NCBI GenBank assembly: GCA_003049485.1 | Contig: PYST01000208.1 | Coordinates: 1-64,000 of the forward strand | Reading direction: 5' to 3' | Length of the DNA stretch: 64,000 nucleotides | Origin: Ophioceras dolichostomum | Lineage: Eukaryota; Ascomycota; Sordariomycetes; Magnaporthales; Ophioceraceae | Shown: one piece after another, positions 21,775 through 32,515 of the stretch | Layout: the number at the start of each line of letters is the position of its first letter | Numbering within the stretch: position 1 is the first letter of the stretch | Translations under genes and position numbers: made by a program | Notes under the pieces: model-generated | What the model saw: the letters and a program-made list of their open reading frames with translations, nothing else | Told to the model about the DNA's origin: nothing | The model's database searches: none

Positions 21775-22492
21775 ATGGCTCCGGTAAGCGTTCCGCTCTT
21801 CTCCTCTTCATCTTCACACGAAAACGTCTCGCTAATTCCGGGTCGCACCATCCTCCTACGTACACATGCAGCGACACCAAACCCTCCCCCCAGCGCAGAC
21901 GTCCTCGGCGCGCGAGGCGCTGCAGTCCTTCTACTGCCAGCTGTGCTCCAAGGGCTACTCGCGCATGAACGACTACGAAGCCCATCTCTCGTCGTACGAC
22001 CACTCGCACAAGCAGCGTCTCAAGGACATGAAGGCCATGGTGCGCGACCCCAACGCGGCCGCGCGCGCGAGGAAGGCCGAGGCGAAAGCCGACGGCGTCA
22101 TCACCATCAAGCTTTCCGGTGCTGGGTCTGGCGACGGCGGTGTGGCTGGGTCTTCTTCAGCTGATGGAGGAGGGGCAACAGCATCCGCATCTAGTGGTGG
22201 TGGTGGGTTCAAGAAGGGCGGTTTTAAGAAGTCTGGCTTCAAAGCGGCGACTGCGACGGTTGCGCCCGCGGTGGCAGGGGAGGACGAGGCGGGCCCGGCG
22301 GCGAACAAAACCGGCGATGACAGCGCATCGTCCGCCGCCCCGGTTTCAACAACTGCTGCCGCTGTGCAGAGGAGCGAGGGTCTTGGGGGTGGACCTCTGA
22401 AGAAGCGCCGCAAGTTGCTCGATGACAACGGCGAGAGCGACACGGAAGATGAAGGCTACGAAGTTTACGATCCACGATTCCCGACTGATTGA
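21775..22492 (+). CDS. C2H2 zinc-finger protein of the GPATCH8/ZNF804 finger type
   Basis: Model: join(21775..21783, 21872..22492), 209 residues. The first exon encodes only Met-Ala-Pro and is followed by an 88-nt intron (GTAAGC...CATGCAG); phase is kept into RHQTLPPAQ. The single finger is FYCQLCSKGYSRMNDYEAHL followed by SSYDHSHKQRLKDMK: C-x2-C, a 12-residue finger and H-x5-H, the form seen in GPATCH8 and ZNF804 nuclear RNA-processing proteins. After that comes low-complexity Gly/Ala/Ser sequence with GGFKKGGFKKSGFK repeats, a basic KKRRK signal and an acidic tail (SDTEDEGYEVYDPRFP). A nuclear, RNA-related role is inferred from the finger type only. Confidence 0.8.
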
Positions 22493-22823
22493 CAATGACC
22501 GGGCGACCACCTCGATCATCTCGAATTATTATTTATGTCCATCAGAGCATATATGTGTTTATGTCGCCTAGTGGCGCTGTGGACAGACGTCGGGCGATCT
22601 GCCGCCGTCTAAACCTGCCTGCCTGCCCAAGCCAACACAAAATCCCAGAACGAATGACAACACGCTGCCCCCTTTTCCCTGGGGCAGCGCAATTACCACT
22701 GCCGTTCTCGAGGGCGAACCCGCCACACGATACGATCGATATGCACAAGAAACTCGATACTTTTCAAACTCCGAGCGCCCGCTTGCCAGATCAGCAGGGC
22801 AGGGCAGGGCAGGCAGAGAAGAG
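22493..22823. other. Convergent intergenic spacer
   Basis: 331 bases between the stop codons of the zinc-finger gene (plus) and the Zn2Cys6 gene (minus). No gene; presumably two overlapping 3' UTRs. Confidence 0.6.
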
Positions 22824-25800
22824 CTACTGCCCACCTAGACCCGAAGCCGGCCATCCCCCCGGGCTGAACGACGACAGGTCCCGCTCCAGCATGCCCAGCA
22901 TCGACAGGTTACCCGAGAACCAGTCGCCGAGCTGCGGCGCGGCGATCTGCGCGGCCTGCTGTTGATGAGCATGGTGCTGCGCCTGGGCCTGGGCCCTCGC
23001 CTCTGCTGCCGACTGGGGGTCGTCAGTGGCGCCAGCAGCACCCGGGTCTTGCGGCGGCGGAGCCGGTGGCATCTGAGGCGGCATGAAGCCCAGGTCGCGC
23101 AGGTACATGTCGAACTCGTCCCCAAAAGGCATCATGGCCTGGTCCCGCGTCACCTGGGTCTTGGCCTCGATGTACATGGCGGCCACGTTGGCCAGCGCGT
23201 TGGAGATGCGGTACAGCTTGTTGACCGGCTCCGAGATGGCGCGGATGATCTCGAGCGACGACACGAAGCCCGTGAGCCGCCGGAGGTCGTCGGCGTTGGA
23301 GGTCTCGATCACGTGGCAGAATATGACGATGAAGGGGATGAATGGGGCGTAGAGGATCGTCCTGTTCTTGGGTAGGAGTGGGAGTCAGCCGGCGGTCTCA
23401 GGATTTTAGATGTGGCAATGAAAACAAGGATAAGACGAGAAAAAAGGAGTTCCGTGCTCCCTTACCAGTGAACATAAGCAGTCGCCATGTCTTTGCTCTC
23501 CTGCATCACTTGCATGCACGACTGATGGGCCTGCATGGCCTCGCGGGCGACCTCGATGCACTCCGAGTTGAAGGTGCTCGAGATGGCCCGCCCGTCGCTG
23601 CTGCTGACGAGGTCGGTCGGCGAGGGCGGGATGGCGCGGTACACGAGAGCCAGTGAGCTGAGGTACGAGACCTCGTCGGACTTGATCAGCATGTCGATGA
23701 GGTCGATGTCGAACTTGGAGTTGGCGTGCTGCATCATGCGGGCGCGCGTCGACGGCAGTATGGCGCCCTCGGCCCTGAGGTCTCTGACGCACCGCTCGGC
23801 CACGTGGATCCGCTGCTCCATCGGCCGCAGCAGCGACGCGGGGCTGTACAGCTCCTCGTAGATGCGGCCCTGGATCTCGGCGTGGCGGATCCACGCCTCG
23901 ATCATCTGCCGGTGCTCGTCGAACTCGCGCATCGGCGTGAGCTGCCGCGGGAGCGTGACGTCGTAGTCCTGGATCACGGACGGCCGCCCGAGCCGCAGCG
24001 CCAGGCCCTTGTCAAGCGTGTAGGCCATCCAGAAGAGGAGCTCGCGCTTATTGGCGCCGCTAGGCGACGACGCGGATGCGGATGCGGACGTGGACGACGA
24101 CGCCGAGTCGGCTGCTGCCAGGCCCGGCGTCTGATGCCCTGGCCCCGCTGGTGAGGGTGACGAGGCGGGCTGGGCGCGGTGGTAGCCCATCGTCAGGCAG
24201 AGCTGGGCCGCGGCCGAGTTGAGCTGCCAGGCCAGCGACGGCTTGGCGATCTCGACGGCGTAGGACGAGCCGAGCAGCAGGGCCTCGATGTTCTCGCGGC
24301 GGGCCGGCTGCAGCAGGTTGAAGTGCGCGAGCGCGATCTCGAGGTTGTCGCGGCAGATCTCGGTGTAGCGCTGGTAGTCGCTTGCCCGGGACGGGTCGTT
24401 CGCCGAGGCCTCGAATGCCCTCTCCTGAAAGACGTAGTACAGCCCGGCGTTGACGATGATGTAGCTCGCCTGCGAGAAGTCCTCGGTCGCGAAGTAGACG
24501 CGCCGACAGTGCTCGGTGTAGTCGTCGATACCGAGGAACTTTTCCTTGCACGGTGGTGATAGTCGCCTTTATGTTAGTCCCGAATTTTCACTCTCTATCT
24601 GGCTTTCCGTCTTTGCCTTTCCTTTTTCATCTTGAGCTGGGTTTGCAGGTAGGGCCTTTGGTGAGACTTACGGCGCACATCAGGGTGAACGTCATCGGCG
24701 CGTACTCTTTAGGCGGGGGCTCGGACTCGGGAGCTTTTGTGTTAGTAGAGCGAGTACCGCGAGCTGGTAGAGAGGAGGGAGGTTAGAGACTTGGGGTCTG
24801 GCAAGGGCATAAAAGAAAGGGACACACGCTGAGAGGTGGTCGCACTCTTGAGGTCGCGCAGGATCTCGAGGACTACCTGCAGGGGAGGCATTGGCAGCTC
24901 GCGGAAGCCGCCTGGGGGCAAAGGCTTTTGGTTAGGGAAGCGGATCTCAGCGAGAGTGTTGCCGCCCCTGCGCTGCAGCTGCACGAGATGCTGCAGCGAC
25001 GTCAGTGCCGCGTGCATGTTGGGGTTGTTCAGCAGCATGGCCAAGTTGCCCGTCGATGACGTGCGCCCCACGACGTGGTGTAGAAACTCGGACGCGAAGA
25101 CGGTGTGCGCCGTCATGGAGGAGTCGCCCTCGAACGGGGACTCGGCACAGTCGTCCGCGAAGTCGTCCTCGTCATCTTGCTGCACCGCGGGGCTGTGGGA
25201 TGCGCTGGACCGGACCACGGCGGCTGCGGCGGCCCCGTCACCGGCCAGGGACGGAGTGATGCTGGCGCGGGACGACGACGCTGCTGCTGTGACTGGCGGG
25301 GTAGGGCGGTTCCTGGGAGGGATGAGAGGCTCCAGTTCGGTTGCCCCACCGGCTGGCCGGCCGGGGTCTGGGAATGAAGTTGCGCCGGCAATGGGCATGG
25401 CGGCCTGTGAGCCCCGCTGCTGGCCCTGTTGCTGGGACTGCTTAAGCATGGCAGGCAGGCCACGCAGGAGCCGCTCGATGCGGCCCAGCCTCTCCTCGAT
25501 CTGGTCTATCTTGCGTTCACTGCGATGTCATCGGGGTCAGCAGTTGCTCGACGATGGCCCAGCACCAGCACCAGAATCAGCTAAGCCTCATCATCAGCCA
25601 GCAAGTATCAACGGAGATCCCGTCGGCCAAAGGCCGGCCGCAAACGCCAGCCAAAGGAGAGTGGGGTTGAAGGCCAGTGACAGCATCGGGTCCGTACGGA
25701 AGGGGACCTTGGCTCGGCGGCGCCCGCGGGCCCCCGGCTGCCGAGGACAGGATATACGGAGAGAAAAGAGGGCGTTACTTACTATTGGGTTGATATTAAT

Positions 25801-26421
25801 ACCCTCTGACGTGGCTCTTTCGGCTTCTGTCCAACGCCTGTGGAGGAGCAGGCCCGCTTCGCCGTCGTACAGTTTGAGCAGGGCGAATTCTTGTCACATC
25901 GAATCTATGCGTTATTCGGAGAGGGGCGTGCGTGCCATGGCATCGGAGCGAGCCACGGCAGGCAGGCGGCCCGTCAACTTGGTCAATGTCTTGCTTGTTT
26001 GGGACTACAGTCAGGGCCTCTCAGGACGGGGGAGGCAGTTGTAGTGGCAGTGGCTGGTAACTCTTTGGATGCGTTGGGGCTGGGCTCCTCGTTCATGCAG
26101 GCCAGGTGGAGACGGTTGGACAGACAGACAGACAGACGAGACAAGACAGACGAGACAAGACAGACGAGACAAGACATACATACCTTCCTAACTCTGCATT
26201 GATCACACTAAATTGTTTTCGGGGAAGGGTTTATTATCGAGCGTCTTAGCATCATATAAAGAATAGAGGTGTAGGTACTTCGTGGACTGGCTGGAGGTAG
26301 CCGGCGGTGGAAATGGTGGAAAAGGGGAACGCAGCAACATTGATAGGACAGACAGCCTTACCGCTCGCCGCACAGAATCGGCATCCTCTGCTGCAGCCCC
26401 TGGGTCGTTAAGCGTGTCCAT
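22824..26421 (-). CDS. Zn2Cys6 fungal transcription factor with MHR domain (7 exons)
   Basis: Model: complement(join(22824..23361, 23466..24544, 24672..24763, 24828..25519, 25783..25904, 26184..26207, 26362..26421)), 2607 nt, 868 residues, all phases consistent. The zinc cluster spans exons 1-3: C21-x2-C24-x6-C31-x5-C37-x2-C40-x6-C47, with CDQCRVRK supplied wholly by a 24-nt exon. A coiled-coil follows (ERKIDQIEERLGRIERLL), then a Ser/Ala/Gln-rich linker, then the fungal-specific regulatory domain (PF04082 type: FLGIDDYTEHCRRVYFATED ... LCLTMGYHRA ... RELLFWMAYTLDKGLALRLG). The C-terminus is Gln/Ala/Pro-rich. The start at 26421 is the only ATG that leads into the cluster. Regulon unknown; the divergent ABC exporter is a candidate target. 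Confidence 0.88.
26120..26177. repeat. Intronic minisatellite, 14-nt unit
   Basis: CAGACAGACAGACA leads into about three copies of AGACGAGACAAGAC. The repeat lies inside intron 2 of the Zn2Cys6 gene, immediately downstream (in transcription) of the micro-exon donor. Confidence 0.85.
26184..26207 (-). other. 24-nt micro-exon encoding half a zinc cluster
   Basis: Exon 2 of the Zn2Cys6 gene. It translates to CDQCRVRK, is bounded by a TTTAG acceptor and a GTATGT donor, and is in phase 0 on both sides. The upstream in-frame TAG means it cannot be part of a longer exon. It supplies the first two cysteines and the basic residues of the DNA-contacting helix. Confidence 0.85.
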
Positions 26422-28107
26422 CCCGTATCGCACGTCCGTCAGGGGCACTGGGGCTGTTTGTTTGTTCGTGCCCGTTTTTGTTTGCCTAAAAAGGAGAATC
26501 AGGAGAGAGTCAAGGAAATAGGCTATAAATCCGAGAGATGCCGAGCACTGCTACACTCCGTCAGGCCCGGAACGTGAGCCAGTCGGGAAGCGTAGGTACG
26601 GGCAGGCAAAGAGAAACGAGAATGCACGAAAAAGTGTTGGTTGAAGATTGTAAAGGGGCGGTTCTTTGGCGATTGATGATATTGATCTCCCTGTCTCACT
26701 GCTGCAAGGAGGCCGCCTTCTCAGATCTCGCCACCCGTCTAGGCCTAGACAAGAACAGCTAGGCTTCAATCAGGTACTACGTGTCGCGGTTGTGAGTTTC
26801 GGCTTTACGCGATAGTCCCTGGCTGGTGAGTCCTGACACCTCGGCGCGGATACGGAGACGGGTTAGTGGAACGGCGGTGGTCGGGGGCGATGAGAAGGTG
26901 CATGTGTGAGACGGCGAGCATGTTGAATTGTGAGGTGATGACGGACCCCGCGGAGCCCGGTGCACGAACGGGTTCCGCGGGGCGTCTTAGTCACCCACCA
27001 AAATCCACCTGTCAGATTTGAGTGACGGGCCGTTCCCTTGGCTGTTCCTTTCTGATGCTTTGCCTGGGTTCTTGAATTTGCCCGCCCGGAGTTTGCCAAT
27101 CCCTTCACGCCGTTTGATGTTTGTGCGGTACTCCGTACACTAAACAGAACCGTCCCGCTGATGCGGGTCACACGTCAAGTTGAGCAAAGGCGACCGACAA
27201 CCACCAACGGTCAGGCACAACCACACTGCCTCCTCTCTCACAGTAACCACAGCGATGGGAAGTGGAGGACAAGGTGGGATGCACACGCCCTTTTATCAGA
27301 GATTTGATCTCGCACAAGAGCTTGTGCTCCGGTCCGTAACTCGGCTCTTGTGCTGCCGTTGCCGAGACTTGCCCACCTACAGTGTGGACATCTCACACCC
27401 TCTCTTGCCTTCACCATAGAATCGGCCGCCGAAGATCGGGGAGGCCGTGCGTGCGCTCACTTCATCTGCGTCACTCGCTTGGGAGTTCGGGTCCGAGTAG
27501 ATCTGCAAAACGGGCAGGACGTTCACCGCAGATGTCGCTCTCCCTCGCATTGGTGGTCCAGCTGCCCGAGTGGGTGTCCTTGGCACGGGAGGTCTAGGAG
27601 GCTAGAAGGGTACAGTTGGCTCGCTATTAGTTAACAAAACACTGCTTTGGCGACTCTCACCCTCCCTCTCTCTTCTCGCCTCCCCCGCCTCTACCGGAGG
27701 TTGAATGCTGGGGTTGTTTCCTGTTTTTCTACAATCCACTATTCGGTATGTGTCACGGCCATAGGCTTCCGGGCGTGCTTGTTACTGTCAGCTTGGCGGC
27801 GAGGCCTGCTGAAGCGAGTTTTGCTGGAATAGAAGAACCCCCCAGCTTGCGAACGAGCCGGTGTCTTTGCTCACTTTTTTAAAGACTTCTGGCTGGAAGC
27901 CCTATCCGCGTCGTCCACATTTCGTTCCTGTTTCCTCTGTTTGTCTACATCCTTGCTCTTCGACTACCTTCATACCTAACCTGCGGCACTTGATCATTAT
28001 ACTCGCACCTGATAACTTTTGCTTCCTGCTTGCTAGTGTCTTCGGAATGTGAGCCGAGGTGATCATCATCATCAAACACTGGCATCTTCTGCCCTGCTAT
28101 CTCTATC
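26422..28107. promoter_or_regulatory. Divergent promoter region, TF to ABC exporter
   Basis: 1.7 kb between the ATG of the Zn2Cys6 gene (minus) and that of the ABC exporter (plus). No supported gene. It should contain both promoters. Zn2Cys6 proteins usually bind paired CGG triplets; scattered CGG and CCG triplets are present, but I could not single out an operator. Confidence 0.45.
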
Positions 28108-31100
28108 ATGGCCGCCTTGCTGCACGACACCGCCTCACCACAGCTAGGTGCGAGGAGTTCGACCATTGGTGGTGATGGCGAAGAGGAAAAGCCTCCAGAA
28201 AAGCTATCAAACCCTCGGTCGCCGTTCAAGAGCTATATCAGGGTGTTCAGCTACAATGACCGGCTAGGATGGGCCATGAACGCAGTCGCGGCCCTATGCA
28301 TGATCGCAGCCGGGTCGCTTCTGCCGCTCATGGACGTGGTGTTCGGCAAGTTCGTCTCGATGTTCAACGACTTTACCGTGGGCCGGTTGAGTCCGGAGGG
28401 ATATCGCGATGAGGTTTCGCGGTACACGTGAGCTTCATTCCTCCCTATTTCCCCCATCCCCCGGCCATTACTCCATAGCATCCTAGCTGATTACATCTAT
28501 ACCTCTGCTCGGTAGACTCTGGTTCTTGTACTTGTTCGTTGCGAAGTTCCTTCTGACCTACATATGGACCGTGAGTTGACCACCCTTGCTTGATGATATC
28601 GGCAAGACTCGCCACTTCGAGCTAACAGAGAGAGAGAGTAGGTTCTCATCTCGATGTCAGCCCTGCGGACCACCAAGGAGCTCCGCAAGGACTACCTCCG
28701 CCAGACACTCCGACAGGAGATCGGGTACTTCGACTCGGCCAGAATCGGATCCATCTCCAGCCAGGTGACGACGAACGGCAACCTCGTCAACCAGGGCATA
28801 TCGGAAAAGCTCGGCCTGACGATCCAGGCGACCTCAACGTTTGTGACGGCCTTCATCGTGGCCTTCGTGGTGCAGTGGAAGCTCACGCTCATCACTGTCT
28901 CCATTGTACCCGTCATCCTGATCGTCACCGCCATCTGCGTCGTGATTGACACCGGCCACGAGAACGCCATCATGACCATCGACGGCCGTGCCGGACAAAT
29001 CGCCGAGGAGGTTTTCGGCAGCGTCCGCAACGTGCACGCCTTCTGGGGGTTTTCGCGACTGGCGGCCAAGTACCACACCGTGCTGCAGGAGGCCCGGGCG
29101 GTCGGGATGCGCAGGAGCCCCAACTACGCCGTCATGTACTCTGCCGAGTTCTTCTGCATATACGCGGGATACGGCCTCGCCTTCTGGCGCGGCATCCACA
29201 TGTATCAGAGCGGCGAGATCGGCCAGCCTGGGCAGGTGGTCACTGTGATCTTCGCCGTCATCGTGGCAGCTACGGCGTTGACGCAGGTTGCTCCGCAGTT
29301 CATTGTGCTGGCCAAGGCCGTCGCCGCGGCAGACGAGCTGTTCGAGACCATCGACCGAGATCCCGAGATCGACGCGCTGGGAGAGGACGGGCTGTGGCCT
29401 AGGGAGTGCCTGGGAGAGATCGAGTTCCGGAACGTCGAGTTTGCGTATCCAACGCGGCCGGACGTTCAGGTCCTTCGGGGTTTGGATCTGATAGTTCCGG
29501 CCGAGAGGACTACGGCGATTGTGGGCGTGAGCGGGTCGGGCAAGAGCACCATCGTGGGTATGCTGGAGCGGTGGTATTCCCCTGAGAGCGGGACGGTGTC
29601 GCTGGACGGATGCGACATTAGTCAGTACAATGTGAGGTGGCTGAGGACCACGATCCGGCTCGTCCAGCAGGAGCCTGTTATGTTCAATGTGAGTGTTGTC
29701 CTGCTATCGCCACGAAGCTAAGAAGCCAACTGTCTGTAAATTGACCGACTTGCCTTCCCCTCCCGTCACATCACCCATCATCTAGGGCACCATCTTCCAA
29801 AACGTAGCTTACGGCCTAGCGGGCACCTCGATGGCCCAGGCGCCCCAAGAAGAGCAAGAGAAGCTCGTCCGCGAGGCCTGCAAAGCAGCCTACGCGCACG
29901 AGTTTATCGAACAGCTGCCACAGGGCTACCACACCGAGATCGGCCAGCGCGGCGCCATGGTCTCCGGTGGCCAGAAACAACGCATCGCCATCGCGCGGAG
30001 CATCGTGTCGAACCCGCGCATCATGCTTCTGGACGAAGCGACGAGCGCTCTGGACCCCACGGCGGAAAAGATCGTGCAGAAGGCGCTAAACAACGTGGCG
30101 TTCGGGCGGACCATGGTCGTCATCGCTCACCGTCTGTCGACGATCCGCAACGCCGATAATATCGTCGTCATGAACGCCGGGAGGATCGTCGAGCAGGGCA
30201 CGCACGACGAGCTTCTTGCGTTGGATGGGGCGTATGCCAGTCTGGTGCGCGCGCAGGATCTGGGGCAGAAGACTGAGCGCGCCAATGCGTCCGATTCGAA
30301 CGAGGAAGGGGGCATCGAAGGAGAAGTGCCCGAAGAGCGGCAAGTGGGTATGTCGCGGCCACAGTCTGTAGCTATCAGCGACGTGGACAGAGCCGAGTTT
30401 CGGCGACGAGGAGGCCCAGCATTCGGCCCTGAAAACGGCGACGACCACAAGAGCACTAGCGGCGACAAGACGCCAAACTACTCGCTCATCAGATGTCTCT
30501 CCATCATCGTCCGCGAGCAGCGCGACCTGTGGCTAGTCCTCCTCCTAACCCTCGCCCTCTGCATCCTCGGCGGCGGCACGTACCCGGCCATGGCCGTCAT
30601 CTTCTCTCGCGCGCTGGACGCCTTCGCGAAGCTCGATGAAGAGGCCACGCGGGCCGGCGACTTCTGGGCGCTCATGTTCTTCGTGCTGGCCCTGGGGAAC
30701 CTGTGCGTCTACGCCGCGCTGGGATGGTTCTCCAATGTGGTCGGCACCGAGATCATGGCGCGCTACCGCCTGGAGATGTTCGAGGACATCCTGGGCCAGG
30801 CGATTCCATTTTTCGACGCGCCGGAGCACACGACGGGCGGGCTGGCGTCGAAGCTGTCGTCCGAACCGGAACACCTGCAGGAGCTGCTGTCGTTCAATAT
30901 TGGATTGGTGGCTGTCTGCATCGTCAACCTGGCGTCGAGCTGCGTGCTCGCTCTGGTATACGGGTGGAAGCTAGGGCTCGTGCTCGTCTTCGCCGCCTTG
31001 CCGCCGTTGGTATTTTCGGGATACCTGCGCATCAGGCTCGAATCAAAGCTCGACTCCGACACGTCGGCGCGATTCGCGGCCAGCGCCGGCGTGGCGTCCG

Positions 31101-32515
31101 AGGCGGTTTCGGCGATCCGGACCGTGTCGTCGTTGGCGATCGAGCCGCAGATCCTGGAGCGGTTCAACGGTGCGCTGGACTCGATCGTGCGCAGGGCCGT
31201 GGGGAACCTGGGCTGGTCGATGCTGTGGTACTCGCTCAGTCAGTCAATGCAGTTCCTGGCCATGGCACTGGGGTTCTGGTATGGTGGCATGCTGGTTTCG
31301 AGAGGGGAGTACACGGCCACGCAGTTCTATGTCGTGTTCATCGCTACTATCTTTTCTGGAGAGGCTGCTGCGACATTTTTCCAGTACACTACGAGTAAGT
31401 CTCTTTTTTCGCCCCGGGAATTCATCTCGTAACGTCAGGCTCGGATCTCAGCGAGCTCATATAATAGTTACGGTCACATGGGCATCTATCTAACTTTGGT
31501 CTATTTCCTAGGCTTCACAAAGGCCCGGCATGCGGCCAACTGCATCTTCGGCCTACGTGCCACCATCCCGGCCCACCATAAATCGGCCAGCAATGGGACC
31601 ACTCCCAGGGACGGCGATGACGGTGGCAAAGGAGGTGGAGGCCTCTGGTCGTGGAGCATGCTCGGCCCGCTGGCCCACGAGAAAGACCTAGGACCACACA
31701 TCGAGTGCCGAGATCTAGCGTTCTCTTACCCGCAGCGGCCGCGAGACAGGGTCCTCCGCGGCGTCAGCGCGACCGTCAGGCCCGGTCAGTTCGTGGCCTT
31801 CGTGGGGCCCTCGGGCTGCGGCAAGACCACTATGATCTCGCTTCTTGAGCGCTTCTACGATCCGTCTTCTGGCCGTGTCGTCCTCGACGGCATGGACGTG
31901 CGCGGTGTCGGGCTGGCGAAGTACCGCTCCGAGATCGCGCTCGTACAGCAGGAGCCTGTGCTGTACCAAGGCTCGATCCGGGAGAACATCGCGCTGGGCG
32001 CTGTGGACCGCCGCGCATTCGACGGTGGTGGTGATGATACTAGCAACAACTGTAGGAGCAGCAAGAAATGGGAGGGGGAGGAGCCTTCGGAGGAAGAGAT
32101 ACTCGAGGCGTGCAGACAGGCCAACATCGCCGACTTCGTGGCGTCCTTACCCGAGGGCCTGAACACGGCCTGCGGGAGCCAGGGCCTGTCCCTCAGCGGC
32201 GGGCAGCGGCAGCGCATCGCCATCGCGCGCGCGCTCGTCCGCCGCCCCAGGCTGCTGCTCCTCGACGAGGCGACCAGCTCGCTCGACTCGGAGAGCGAGC
32301 GCATCGTGCAGGCCGCGCTGGAGAGGGCCGCCGAGGGGAGGTCGACCGTCGCGGTCGCGCACCGGCTGTCTACCATTAAGGCCGCAGACGTTATTTACGT
32401 CTTTGCGAGGGGCAGGGTGGCGGAGTACGGCACACATGAGGAGCTGTTGGAGAGGAAGGGGGTGTATTATGATATGTGTTTGGGGCAGAGCTTGGATAGG
32501 GCTGCTGCTACGTGA
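28108..32515 (+). CDS. Full-size ABCB (MDR/P-glycoprotein-type) ABC exporter
   Basis: Model: join(28108..28427, 28516..28570, 28642..29688, 29786..31394, 31512..32515), 4035 nt, 1344 residues. Order TMD1-NBD1-TMD2-NBD2. NBD1: Walker A GVSGSGKST (about 420), signature VSGGQ (about 533), Walker B IMLLDEATSALD (about 553), H-loop IAHRLST. NBD2: Walker A GPSGCGKTT (about 1109), signature LSGGQ (about 1238), Walker B LLLLDEATSSLD, H-loop VAHRLST. All ATPase motifs are intact on both sites. Exon 2 is only 55 nt and encodes part of a membrane helix (LWFLYLFVAKFLLTYIWT). ABCB exporters of this form (Ste6/Pmd1/MDR group) extrude hydrophobic compounds or lipopeptides at the plasma membrane; the substrate cannot be read from sequence. 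Confidence 0.93.
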
